DNA of 15,513 bases from Parvularia atlantis. Its lineage: Eukaryota; Opisthokonta; Rotosphaerida. The stretch spans positions 1-15,513 of the forward strand of contig CALSCO010000428.1 of NCBI GenBank assembly GCA_943704415.1. Direction: 5' to 3'. Position numbers and translations under genes: made by a program. Below, piece by piece: positions 1 to 8,804 of this stretch; positions within the stretch are counted from its first letter, which is position 1; each line of letters opens with the position of its first letter. A model generated the notes under the pieces. That model had not been told where the DNA came from. It searched no databases and saw nothing but the letters and a program-made list of their open reading frames with translations.

Positions 1-45
1 GGGGGGGGGTCTCGTTGCGGTGCTGCGCTGACGACCGCGACATAG

Positions 46-625
46 CCAGCCGCACAAGCACATCCAGCTGATGCCGCGACCCGACGAGCTGCCGGTCGAG
101 CCGCTCCTGCGCGACCTTGCGCCCGATCATCCGAGCACGGCACGCGCGTCGCGGCCGTTGTGCCGCGCGCCGTTGACATGCTCTCGCGCAGATCGCCGCG
201 TGGACGTTCAAGCACCTGTGCGTGCGCTTCGCCCCGGGGCTGGCCGACGACGCCGAGCGCTCGGCTGATGCGAGCCTCGAGCACTACCGTCGTGCACTGG
301 AGCTGCTGAGGGTGCCGGCGGGCGGGAGCTATAACCTGCTGATGACGCGCGAGTGGCTGCTGCTCGTGCCGCGTCGCCGGTGCGTGCTGCTGCGTGGCGA
401 GCGTGGGCTTGACCGTGCTCGCACCCCCGTGTGCCAAGTGCCGAGGCCGGCCAGATCAGCGTCAACAGCCTCGGCTTCTCGGGCACGCTGCTCGTCAAGG
501 TGCGCGCCGTGCGTGCCGTGCGCTCGTGACCCACGGCGGCCGCGCAGACGCCCGAGCAGGCCGCGCTCGTGCGCGATCGCGGGCCGCTCTCGTTGCTGCG
601 CGACGTCGGCGAGCCCTCGGTCTGA
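46..625 (+). CDS. Diadenosine tetraphosphate (Ap4A) phosphorylase / ATP adenylyltransferase, 3' part
   Basis: This is the C-terminal 139 residues of a fungal-type Ap4A phosphorylase, a cytosolic HIT-superfamily enzyme that splits Ap4A with phosphate into ADP and ATP. Inferred exons are 46-139, 192-379, 439-499 and 548-625. The first visible exon carries the catalytic HIT-like motif PHKHIQLMPRP (positions 50-82). Later exons give SYNLLMTREWLLLVPRR and, across a splice junction, ISVNSLGFSGTLLVK, both hallmarks of the C-terminal domain of this family, followed by RGPLSLLRDVGEP near the stop. Introns are 140-191 (a GC-AG intron), 380-438 and 500-547, plus the end of another intron ending at 45. 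The upstream part of the gene, including its start, lies outside the window. The intron 140-191 is the least certain: no GT donor nearby keeps the phase, apart from one at 95 that would delete a well-conserved stretch. The next gene starts 31 bp downstream on the same strand. Confidence 0.85.
140..191 (+). other. Predicted GC-AG intron in the Ap4A phosphorylase gene
   Basis: The donor reads ACG|GCACGCG and the acceptor CGCGCAG, with TTGAC as a likely branch site about 18 nt before the end. The phase is 0 on both sides and joins the HIT-motif exon to the exon encoding WTFKHLCVRF. GT donors at 148, 157 and 160 would all break the frame. A GT donor at 95 would keep the frame but remove LPVEPLLRD-like residues typical of the family. 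Confidence 0.55.
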
Positions 626-656
626 GCATTTGTTGTTGTCCCTTGCTTGCGCCGCG

Positions 657-2534
657 ATGCGACTGTCGCTGGTGCTGGTCGCGCTGGCCGCGGCCGTAGC
701 GCACGCGGTACGCGCGCACACACGCGCGCCGCGCCCTCACACGTCGCGGGAAGCTGCCGACGCCGACGACGACGCCGATCCCCGTGGCGGCGGGCGTGCT
801 GTACGGCGACCAGGCGTGCGCCTACTCGGCCGAGCTCAGCTTGGGCGCGCAGACGGTGCGCGCCGTCCCTCTCGTCCCGCGCGTGGCCGCTCAGCGCGGC
901 CGCAGTTCCGCCTCATCGCCGACTCGGGCAGCGCCAACGTGGCTGTCGCGGCCGCGTCGTGCGCCTCGTGTGCCGACGTGTCGCCGCTGTACGAGGGCTT
1001 TGTGCCGGACGGCGCCGTGGGCTCGATCTCGTACGGCGACGGCAGCTCCATCTCGGGGCCGGTGCGCGGCCCTCGTCGCCGTCGCGCGCCCGCCGCTGAC
1101 GAAGGCGCCGCGGTGCAGCTCGCGAGCGACGAGGTCGCGCTCGCGCCCGGCTTCGACCCCGTCGGGATCCAGTTCATGGCGATCACCACCCAGAACGACT
1201 TCTTCTCGTGCAACAACCCGCAGGCGCGCTACCAGGGCATCCTCGGCCTCGCCTACGGCCAGCTCGCGCAGAGTGCGCACCCCACGCACACGCACACGCG
1301 TCTCGTTCGTCGCCTCAATCACACGCAGACGGCGCGTCCGCCTTCATGGACGAGCTCGCGCGCGCCGGCGTGCCCGAAGGCTTCGCGCTGCAGCTGTGTG
1401 ACGTGCAGGACGTCAACACGGGGCGCTCGGGCAACTACTGGCTCGGCGGCGTCGACACAACCCACGCGGCGTGTGCGTCGCGCGCGTCTGTCTGTGCGGG
1501 CCCTCATGCGCGACCTCACGCGTGCGCGCCGCAGCGCCGTTCACGTACGTCACAATCACACAAAAGCTGTACTACAACGTGCAAGTGCGCGCGCGCGCGC
1601 GCGTGACCACCGCTGCCGTTATTGGTCTGACCAGCTGCGCGCGGTGCAGGTCCAGTCGATGGCCCTCGGCGGCGTGGACATCATGGGGCTGCAGTCGGCC
1701 GACGCGAGCGCGCCGTGGATCGTCGACTCGGGTATGCGTGGCGTGCTCGCGCACATCAGCGCCGCATGCTCAGTGCTGCGGGTAGGCACGTCGGCGATCG
1801 TGTTCAAGGACCAGAGCGACTTTGACGTGATGGTCGAGGCGATCCGCGCGTCGGGCGTGGTCACCGTCAACGCTCCGCCAAACGTGGTCAACAGTTTCTG
1901 GCGGGGCAGCGTGCGTGCCGCCGTCCCGCGCAGCCATGTCTCACGGAAGGACGCGCAGGTCGGGCTCGGCTCGAACCAAATCACGTTCAACCCGTCCGTC
2001 AACCTGACGGTGACGCTGCAGGGCCCCGACGGGCCATCGACCCTCGTTGTGCGTGGTGCACCATACCTCCCGCGCGGCGGCACGCCAACACGCAGTGGAC
2101 GTGCAGGTCCAGACGAAGAACTACATCGTTGGTCGGCGCGTCAACACCAACACGGTGTACTTCTTCGAGGGCTTCCAGGTCTCGACGACGCTCAACATCA
2201 ACATCCTCGGCATCACGCTGCTCAAGGCACGCGCCGTATCCTCGTGTGCCGTCACGCTGACAGGCCAACACGGTGCAGAACCTTCTCGTGTTCTTCGACC
2301 GCGGCAGCAAGAACCGCATTGGCTTTGCGTTTGGCGCCAACTGCAACGTGGCTGCGACGGCCGCGGGGATCAACGTCTACGCATCGAGTGACGGTGCGCG
2401 CGCCCCGGCGCCCTTTTCGTACGCGGTCAGGCCTGACACGCGTGACATGCGCAGCACGCACGGTGGCGCCGCAGTCGCTGGTCGTGCTCGGCGTCGGCCT
2501 GCTGGTCATGGCCCTCATCGCCGTGCTTGCTTAA
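657..2534 (+). CDS. Pepsin-family (A1) aspartic protease, secreted or membrane-anchored
   Basis: Twelve exons (657-707, 754-855, 906-1061, 1119-1272, 1329-1472, 1535-1584, 1650-1731, 1786-1910, 1959-2048, 2107-2226, 2279-2393, 2455-2534) encode 422 aa with all phases closing. Residues 1-17 (MRLSLVLVALAAAVAHA) are a signal peptide. The first catalytic motif is LIADSGSANV (Asp57) and the second IVDSGTSAIVF (Asp245, restored across intron 1732-1785). The flap tyrosine is in SISYGDGS (Tyr94). The family's C-terminal block ILGITLLKNLLVFFDRGSKNRIGFAFG is restored across the GC-AG intron 2227-2278. The last 20 residues are purely hydrophobic and end the protein, which suits a GPI signal or a tail anchor, as in yapsin-type proteases. 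Only about 20 residues separate the signal peptide from the mature-domain start, so the propeptide is very short. The exon 9/10 junction has an alternative (donor at 2053, acceptor at 2096). Substrate and pH optimum cannot be read from the sequence. Confidence 0.9.
   Translation: MRLSLVLVALAAAVAHAVRAHTRAPRPHTSREAADADDDADPRGGGRAVRRPGVRLLGRAQLGRADGARRPSRPARGRSARPQFRLIADSGSANVAVAAASCASCADVSPLYEGFVPDGAVGSISYGDGSSISGPVRGPRRRRAPAADEGAAVQLASDEVALAPGFDPVGIQFMAITTQNDFFSCNNPQARYQGILGLAYGQLAQSAHPTHTHTRLVRRLNHTQTARPPSWTSSRAPACPKASRCSCVTCRTSTRGARATTGSAASTQPTRRVRRARLSVRALMRDLTRARRSAVHVRHNHTKAVLQRASARARARDHRCRYWSDQLRAVQVQSMALGGVDIMGLQSADASAPWIVDSGMRGVLAHISAACSVLRVGTSAIVFKDQSDFDVMVEAIRASGVVTVNAPPNVVNSFWRGSVRAAVPRSHVSRKDAQVGLGSNQITFNPSVNLTVTLQGPDGPSTLVVRGAPYLPRGGTPTRSGRAGPDEELHRWSARQHQHGVLLRGLPGLDDAQHQHPRHHAAQGTRRILVCRHADRPTRCRTFSCSSTAAARTALALRLAPTATWLRRPRGSTSTHRVTVRAPRRPFRTRSGLTRVTCAARTVAPQSLVVLGVGLLVMALIAVLA
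1585..1649 (+). other. Intron with alternating (GC)n run after the donor
   Basis: This aspartic protease intron opens with GT followed by an uninterrupted GC alternation at about 1587-1603 and ends in GGTGCAG. It joins YYNVQ to VQSMALGGVD. A similar run lies in intron 11674-11731 of the SNF2 gene. Confidence 0.7.
2227..2278 (+). other. GC-AG intron in the aspartic protease gene
   Basis: The exon ends AAG and the intron begins GCACGCG and ends GGTGCAG, with GCTGACAGG as the branch region. Splicing here joins ITLLK to NLLVFFDRG, the conserved C-terminal block of pepsin-type proteases, so the GC donor is well supported. No GT donor nearby gives this product. Confidence 0.75.
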
Positions 2535-2609
2535 GCGTGTGCTGTTTGTCGGTCGCACAGTGCAGTGCTTCGGCCAGCGGCCAACACAAAGATGCAATGC
2601 TTAGGCGGT

Positions 2610-2645
2610 GACGAGCTCAGCCGCGCGGTTGGACGAGCTCAGCCG
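2610..2645. repeat. 14-bp direct repeat spanning the rhomboid stop codon
   Basis: GACGAGCTCAGCCG occurs at 2610-2623 and again at 2632-2645. The second copy contains the rhomboid gene's stop codon (minus strand, 2639-2641). The first copy places another TGA 22 bp downstream in a different frame. It lies in the 104-bp convergent gap between the protease and rhomboid genes. Confidence 0.85.
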
Positions 2646-4534
2646 TAGTACGTCGCACACCACGACGAACCGACGGGGACGCAGTTGAAGTAGGCGCACG
2701 CGGGGCTGACCGGAGCGCGCGCGTCAGTTGCAGCTACGCAGTGCGCACCGGCGGCCAGACGCACCAGTTGATCGGCGCGCCCGCCCGGTAAAACGCCCAG
2801 AAGAAGCCAAAGTAGATGCCAAAGAGCATCGGCACGGCCAGGATCATCAGCAGCAGCTTGCGCCGGCCGTCCCATTTGCCAAAGGTGATCGTGGGTGCAA
2901 AGATGAGCCCTGGTGGTGCACGCAAGCAGGTCAGCAACGCCGCCACAAGAGATACCACGGCGGTGCACCAGCCAGAATGCCGCCGATGAACCCGCCGATG
3001 TGTGAAAAGTTGTCGATGAACGGCAGCAGGCCAATCGCCAGCGCGAGCAGGAACGTCACCGTGAGGAACACAAAGTTCTTCCACGGGCTCACCTGGGCGC
3101 GGGCCGCGCGTGAGCAGCGCAAAGGCCAATCAGCGGGCCACACCAGCAGCGGCCAATTCTGGAACAGGTCGAGGTACATCAGCCCAAAAAAGCCGTACAT
3201 GGCCGCGTTCGAGCCCATGGTCACTGCCGCGCGCGCGCCATCAGCGGCCGCCGGTGGTGCACGCACGCGCGGGTGCACCGACGAGTGGCGTCAGGTTCAT
3301 CGCCAGCAGGTTGCCCAGCACGCCTGACAGAAGCCAGATAAGCGCCGTGCGCAAGAAGCCCAGATCGCGCTCCTGCACGCCGCGTCAGCCACTGGCTGCA
3401 TATACTATCTCGCGCACGCGCACGCACGATACGGAAGCCGATCCAAACGTGCAAGATGATCATGATCACGAGGTGGATGATGCCCTGGTGCAGAAAGATC
3501 GGCGAGATGAACCGCCAGAACTGGTCCGGCACGCCCGTGAAGAACGTGGACGAGCCTGCCGTGGTATCAGCGGCACGCGCGGCGCAGACGCGCGTGCGAC
3601 ACACTCGTCGAGCACGCGTACTGCAGCGTGTCAAGGAATGTGCAGTTGCCGACAAGGCTCGACCCCGGCGGGCACTCCCACGGGTCATACATGGACGATA
3701 TCCCTGGACACACGCGCGGTCAGCAAAGCACGGCGAGGCCGAGGCGCACGTGGTTCGGCACGCCACCCAGCACGCTCAGCTCCGACGGGTACGGCGCGCG
3801 CGCGCACAGCGCAAACTTGGCACCGACGCGCAGCAGCGTCGCGGTCGACGGGCCAAACATGATGTTGGACTGGATGTCGGACACGCCGTTGTTGAGGATG
3901 AGTGCGTACACCTGCACGCGGGGCTGGGTGAGCGCCCGCCACGTCCGGTGCGCAAACGCACCATGTAGCATACGAAGACGATGCACACGATCAGCATGAA
4001 CCACGGTTGGTGGAAGCGTAGCTTGGCCAGCTGTGCGCGGACCTTGGGGTCCTGCAGCACCGTCGTGTACTGCACGTCTTCCATCTCGGGGCCGTGCGAC
4101 AGCTGCACGACAGACTGGCGCCGCGGTGAGCGGCGCTGTGGGCGGCTGCGACGGCCTCGACGGGTGCTGCCACGGCGCGGGCGACGGCGCGACGCCCCGC
4201 TGGCGGTGCTGAGCTGTGCAAACGAGACCTCCTGCGACGAGCGCATGTGCCGTCAGCACCGTTGCAAACCCGGTCATCAGCGGGCGACGCACGGGCGTCG
4301 ACGTGTCCAGGCGCTCCTCGCTGTACTGCACCTGCTGTGCGGCTGTGGGAGCAAGAGTCGTGAGCGGTGCGACACTTTGCAGCAGGCCATACACAACAAA
4401 CATACCCCGCGGGCGACGGCGGCGCGACTGGCGGTTGCGGCGCCGTTCCTGCTGCGGCTGGCGGTGGCCCGACTGTGCGTGCGCGAGTGCAATAGCGGAT
4501 GAGCGAGCGGGTGGGCCACGTCGCGCCGCGTCAT
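2639..4534 (-). CDS. Rhomboid-family membrane protein, predicted catalytically inactive
   Basis: Twelve exons on the minus strand (4520-4534, 4406-4472, 4293-4342, 3962-4231, 3767-3911, 3605-3703, 3428-3555, 3279-3372, 3144-3223, 2969-3092, 2765-2909, 2639-2705) encode 427 aa. An Arg-rich cytosolic N-terminus (about 1-120) precedes TM1 (FMLIVCIVFVCYM, about 122-134). Then come a luminal loop with MFGPSTATLLRVGAKF and several Cys, the WRFISPIFLHQGIIHL segment, and further TM helices including PFIDNFSHIGGFIGG. Architecture and motifs match eukaryotic plasma-membrane or Golgi rhomboids. However, the usual G-x-S-G reads TMGSNAAMYG, so Asn295 occupies the nucleophile Ser position. The oxyanion Asn of H-x-x-x-N is Met247. 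The catalytic His (His347) remains. The likely role is therefore iRhom/derlin-like binding or trafficking, not proteolysis; that is an inference. The start chosen is the ATG at 4534, about 100 bp below a TATATA element. Splice sites around 3704-3766 are the least certain. Confidence 0.88.
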
Positions 4535-4632
4535 CCGCGCCTCAAGTGCGATCTCCGAGTACTCGGGCGGGCGGTCGTCGGTGGCTGCGCCAACGCGCGC
4601 GCATCGGTCAGCGCACAGGTGGCGGACGATTG

Positions 4633-4638
4633 TATATA
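4633..4638 (-). promoter_or_regulatory. TATA-like element upstream of the rhomboid gene
   Basis: On the minus strand the sequence reads CCTATATACA, an AT-rich island in very GC-rich DNA. It lies about 100 bp upstream of the proposed rhomboid start at 4534, within the 196-bp gap (4535-4730) after the EF-hand gene's stop. An in-frame read-through upstream of the ATG (PPEYSEI) exists but has no start codon, so I treat it as untranslated leader. Confidence 0.5.
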
Positions 4639-4730
4639 GGCGCGTACTCGACGCGGTGTGCGGCGGCGGCGGCCTCGTCTGGCCTTGAGCAGGCGAGGCG
4701 GCGACTACGCTCTGTGACGTGCGTGTACAA

Positions 4731-6734
4731 TTAAGGGGGAGGAACAGCCCCTGGGCACGTCGACGCGCGCGCACCGGCACCTGGCTTCCCGACACGGCAG
4801 ACAGGCCGACCGGCGGCGTACCCGTCAGCGGTAGGAGCTCGCTCGAGATGTCCTGTGCGGCCACCGTCTCGACCAGCCGCGGCCGCATGCGCGCAATGTC
4901 CGAGTGCGAGCGCCGGTGGCGGCTTGCGACAGGCTGCGCGGCACCGCTCGGCGGCGGCGTGCGCGCGCCGAGGAGCCGCTGTTGCGACGGCGACGACAGC
5001 GACGTGCTGCTCTCGTCCTCGAGCGCGGACACGAGGGCCGACGCCGGCGGCGAGTACGACCGCGCGCCCGGCTGGGGCGACGCACTGCGATGCGGTTGTG
5101 GGCGCACGCCAGACTCGGGCGAGGCAGCGCGGCGCGGCGGTGAACGCGAGGATGGCGGCGGCGAGGCGGCCCGGCCCGGCAGGCTCTCTTGCGACGCCAG
5201 GGGCGAGGCGGCGCGGCCGACTGGCGGCGCGGCGGCGGCGTGCAGCAGGCGCGTCTGGCTCGGCTCGGGCGAGATGACGCGCCGGCCCTGCGTGCGACAC
5301 GACCTTGTAAGTCGGGTGCGCGAGCAACAGCTGCACGCACGTCGTCCACCGGCGGCAGGTGCTCGTCGATGTTGTCGTCGTCGTCGTCGTCCGAGTAGAA
5401 CTCGAAGCTTGAGTCGGTGTCATTGCCGTCCTCGGCGTCGTCGTCGTCGTCGTTCCTCTCGTCCTCGTCGTCGTCCACGGCGGTCGATGCCGCGGCCGTG
5501 TTTAGCCCGCCGGCACGGCTACTTGAGGCGAGCCGGTTAGCGCTGCTGCGGCGACGCCCGGCCGCGCCCATCTCCATCTCGTTCAGGTTGTCCGACGTGC
5601 TCTGCGCACCGCCCAGCGACTGGAAAATGCTGGCGAGCTGGGTGTGCGTGAGCAAAAACATGTGCGTGTGCGTGGACACACCGCGGCGCACCCGCCGCAT
5701 GTGCCGGTTGATTTGCGCCGCGAGACCGCGCTCGTCCGTCTCGTCCTCGTCGTCGGCGTCGTCGGCCGCGCGCGCGAGGTTCTGCCGGCTCGCCCGGGGC
5801 GTGCGATTGTTGACGGTCGAGTTGGACGCGCCCGGCCGCAGGCCTCGGAGCGTGTGCGACGCGCGGCGGGCGAGCTGTGCGCACGTGCGTGGTGAGCGCA
5901 ACGGCCGACTGGCGATCGGCAGCGCGCACCCGCGCCGCGCTGGCCTCGATGGACGTCGGCGGAGGCGGCGGGCGGGTGACGTCGCGGCGCGCGAAGAACG
6001 ACGACTGGTCCCACTGCTGCGTTTCGTCGGGCGGGTGCACGCCGAAGAAGCGCGCGGTGGCGCTGTTTTCGGTGGCGGGTGTCGGCAGCGGCGCGGCCTG
6101 GACGCAGCACAGGCGGCACGCACTCGCGAACGCGGTCGACGGCCGATGCGGCGCTGCTCTGCGCCTGCGCCGCGCCGGGCTTGGTCGCATGGAGGATGCG
6201 GCGCCATGCGCTCGTGCCGCCCTTCTTGAGGCGGAACATGAGCTGTGCGGTGGGGGCGCGCTGAGCAGGCCGTGCGCGAGGGGGACGAGCGGGGGCCCGG
6301 CGCACCCGCACAAACTCGTCAAACTCGACGCTGCCGTTGTGGTTCGTGTCGACCTCGGCGATGAGCTCCTCGATCACGGCCGCGGTGACGTGCACGCGGA
6401 GGCGCTGGAACAGCTGCATCAGGTTGAGGTGCGAGATGCGCCCGTCGCCGTCGACGTCAAGCACGCCAAAGTGATCACGGTACGCCTGCCGCGTGCCGCA
6501 CCGTGCCGCCCCTCGTGAGCCCTCGCGCGAGGGCAACGAGCGCAAACAGACCGTCAACTCGGCCGTCGTGAACCCGTACTGCAGCTCCAGGTCGTGGTAC
6601 ACGCTCAGGCCCTCGCTCGGCCGCCGCGGCGGCGCGTGCGCCTCCGACACGGACACGCCCGCGGCACCCGCGCGCGTCGGCGACGGCGGCGGCTGGGCCG
6701 AGACCACGGCACGGGAGGCCGAGGCCGCCAGCAT
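4731..6734 (-). CDS. EF-hand protein with acidic and Ser/Pro-rich C-terminal region
   Basis: Eight minus-strand exons (6552-6734, 6306-6485, 6141-6242, 5930-6097, 5680-5874, 5341-5637, 4822-5287, 4731-4750) encode 536 aa. Two EF-hands sit at residues about 71-82 (DVDGDGRISHLN) and 107-118 (DTNHNGSVEFDE). The second is canonical. The first has Asn in place of the usual acidic residue at loop position 12, so weaker Ca2+ binding is likely. A mixed linker leads to Asp/Glu-rich blocks with Asp runs, then about 150 residues rich in SP and RxxS motifs, including RHRRSHSD, a basophilic-kinase or 14-3-3-type site. I do not recognise a named family; a Ca2+-responsive regulator or scaffold is the inference. 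The donor of the third intron is uncertain (6140 or 6131). The last 20-nt exon (ending AVPPP) is chosen because it closes the frame at a TAA. The start ATG lies only 44 bp from the divergent gene at 6779. Confidence 0.7.
5371..5453. repeat. Two (GTC)n trinucleotide runs encoding poly-Asp
   Basis: Uninterrupted GTC repeats lie at about 5374-5391 and 5437-5453. On the minus strand they are (GAC)n in the acidic exon of the EF-hand gene and give runs of five to six Asp. They are in frame with the gene, so length changes would alter only the Asp count. Confidence 0.85.
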
Positions 6735-6778
6735 CAGGGATTCAGTGGAAGGAGCCACGGATCAGTGATGCGGTTGCC

Positions 6779-8723
6779 ATGGCGGCGACTGTCACAGTTC
6801 GAGAGTCGATGGCTGAGGCCGCCAGTGAGCGGCGGCGGCGCGCGCTGGCCGCGCTCGCGCTGGTGGACGACCGGCTGCGCGACGTCGGTGTCACGCTCGA
6901 GCTCGTGCGCGCCCTGATCGGTGACGAAGACGACGCCGACGGCACGCTGCTCGCGGGGCTGCGCGCGGAAGGCGTTGTCGTTGACGACAGCGAGGCCGGC
7001 CACGTCTGGGTCGACTGTCCCGGCGAGGTGCGGCTGGAGGACGTGCCGCGCGGGGCGCACGAGCGGCTTTGGCGGCACCTGATGGAGAAGGCCCGTGCAG
7101 CGATTGAGCAGCGGCGGAACGGCAGCACGGCGCTGCTGGACGAGTTCATTGACCTGCACGGACGCTTTCTCACGTCATCGCAGACGCGGCCGCCGGGGAC
7201 GATGGCGCTGCTCGTGGCGCAGACGCTCTGGAACCCGTTCGACATGGTGCGCCTGCAGATCGGCCCGCAAGTGCGCGAGATCGCGCGTGAGGCGACGCCA
7301 CCGGGGCGCGCCTTTGTGCTCGCGTGGTCGGTCATGGGCGCGGTGCAACACTCGGAGCTCAGCATAGCGCATCTGGTGGGCTGCCGCCTGTCGCAGTGTG
7401 TGCGCTGCGTGCTGACTTGCACTCGCTGTGCAGATGCTCGAGGCCATGCCGCAGACGCCGCTGGTGCAGTTGGCCGACGTGTTTGCACGGCTGCAGCTGG
7501 GCGCACTCAGGGCCCGGGACGAGGCCGAGGTGTACTTTGCCGAAATCATCCGCTGCGTGAGCGGCCTGCTCGGTGCGGGCGATTTGGTGGTTGCGGACGT
7601 GCACGCGCACATTGCGCAGCACGCGCACATGCTGGGCGTGGAGGCGCGCATCAAGCACGCCGTCAAGAGCTGGGACCTTACCTGCGTGGTGCTGGGCGCG
7701 ACGCACAAGGAGAGCATGGCTGCGTGCGTCAGGGTGGTGGAGCTGCACCTGTCCACGACGGACAGGGCCAAAGCCAGCGTGCGTGCGGCGCTGTCTGCGA
7801 TGCTGGACCATTTCGATCGCACGCCGATCAAAGAGCACAGCGTCGAGCCGCTCCAGCGCCTGGGGCTCCTGTGCGCGGAGCTGGACGACGAGCAATGCTG
7901 GAACACCGCGCTCGCCACTTTCGGCACCGCGTTGCGGCTGCGCGGCATCGCGAAAGAGTGGGGCCAGGTGCCGCGGCCGTTTCGGCGCGACGGCGACGTC
8001 GTGCTCATGAGCGGCGAGCGGTCCGCGCTGGTCAAGGCCGACGCGCTCCAGACGTGCACGTACAGCTTTGGCTGGATCACGCCCGAAAGGCTGCTGATGC
8101 ATCAGCTGACGGCGTGCCTGCCCTTCTGCAAGACGCCGTCGGAACGGGCGTACGTGCACGCGCGCCTCGGCGCCGTGAGCCATGCGCAGCCGGCGCGCGA
8201 CGAACACATTGACGCGTTTTGGGACGTGGTCCGTGCGCATCCGGAATGGCGGCTGGAGCTCTCCCCGGTGGTGTGCGACCTGTACAAGGCCATGGCGGGC
8301 CGGCTGGTGGCGAGTGAACCACGTGCGGCGAGCCTCATGCTTCGCCGCCTTGCCATCTACCGCGTGCTTTACGGCAAACGTCGGGAGGAGCTGGCGGACG
8401 CGTACGAGCAGACCGCGGACATGCTACTGGCGCGCCCGCCGCACCCCGGTCGCGCGGTGACGAGCATGCTGCGGGCCGAACGCCTGCGCTTCACCCTCCG
8501 CGGCTGCGAAGCGACCTTTGGCATGAGCCACGCGTTCACGCACACGGTCGCGTTTGATCTGGCGAGGGCGCTCTGGGTCGCGGGACGTCGCGCCGAGGCC
8601 CTATGGACACTCGAGCGCGCGCTGTCGGCGTCGAGCGTGCGTGCCAACAACCGGCACGGGCGCGCCAACCTGCGCTACCATCTGCGCCTGTGGCGCTCGA
8701 TCGTCCAAGCCGATGCGCCTTGA
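6779..8723 (+). CDS. Alpha-helical protein of unknown function (TPR/PPR-like solenoid)
   Basis: Two exons (6779-7375, 7434-8723) encode 628 aa. The 58-nt intron joins HSELSIAHL to MLEAMPQTP; a shorter alternative donor at 7400 also keeps frame but inserts a Cys-rich stretch. The product is almost all predicted amphipathic helix with Ala/Leu/Arg-rich pairs such as RAEALWTLERALSASS and RAVTSMLRAERLRFTLRG, which suggests a helical-repeat scaffold. There are no catalytic motifs, signal peptide or clear membrane segments. I do not recognise the family. The start ATG is followed ten codons later by another (6809). Unlike its neighbours it has one intron in nearly 2 kb. It converges on the SNF2 gene, 72 bp away, and diverges from the EF-hand gene with a 44-bp gap that must hold both promoters or leaders. 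Confidence 0.75.
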
Positions 8724-8780
8724 GTGCACATGCTGTGAGTGCAATGAGCTCGGTGTACGCTGTGGTCATGTACACACGCT

Positions 8781-8804
8781 CAGGCGGTCAGGCGGTCAGG
8801 CGGC
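8781..8804. repeat. Three tandem copies of an 8-bp unit across the SNF2 stop codon
   Basis: CAGGCGGT is repeated at 8781-8788 and 8789-8796, with a variant CAGGCGGC at 8797-8804. On the minus strand each junction creates a TGA, at 8796-8798 (the SNF2 stop), 8788-8790 and 8780-8782. Because the unit is 8 bp, these stops fall in all three frames. Confidence 0.9.

Noticed and set aside
222-2534. A single 770-residue plus-strand open frame across two genes
   Set aside because: It reads through introns and an intergenic gap. The Ap4A phosphorylase stop at 623-625 and the protease ATG at 657 lie inside it, and its translation alternates between real exons and Arg-rich nonsense.
4535-5287. Fusion of the EF-hand protein with the rhomboid into one gene
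   Set aside because: One frame stays open across the junction, but a GTACGC intron (4751-4821) gives a clean in-phase stop at 4731. A TATATA element lies between, and fungal rhomboids with EF-hands are not known to me.
4825-6207. A 460-residue minus-strand open frame as one protein
   Set aside because: Only its middle part (acidic exons 5341-5874) is real; the ends are Arg/Cys/Pro-rich shadow reading over introns and over exons in another frame.
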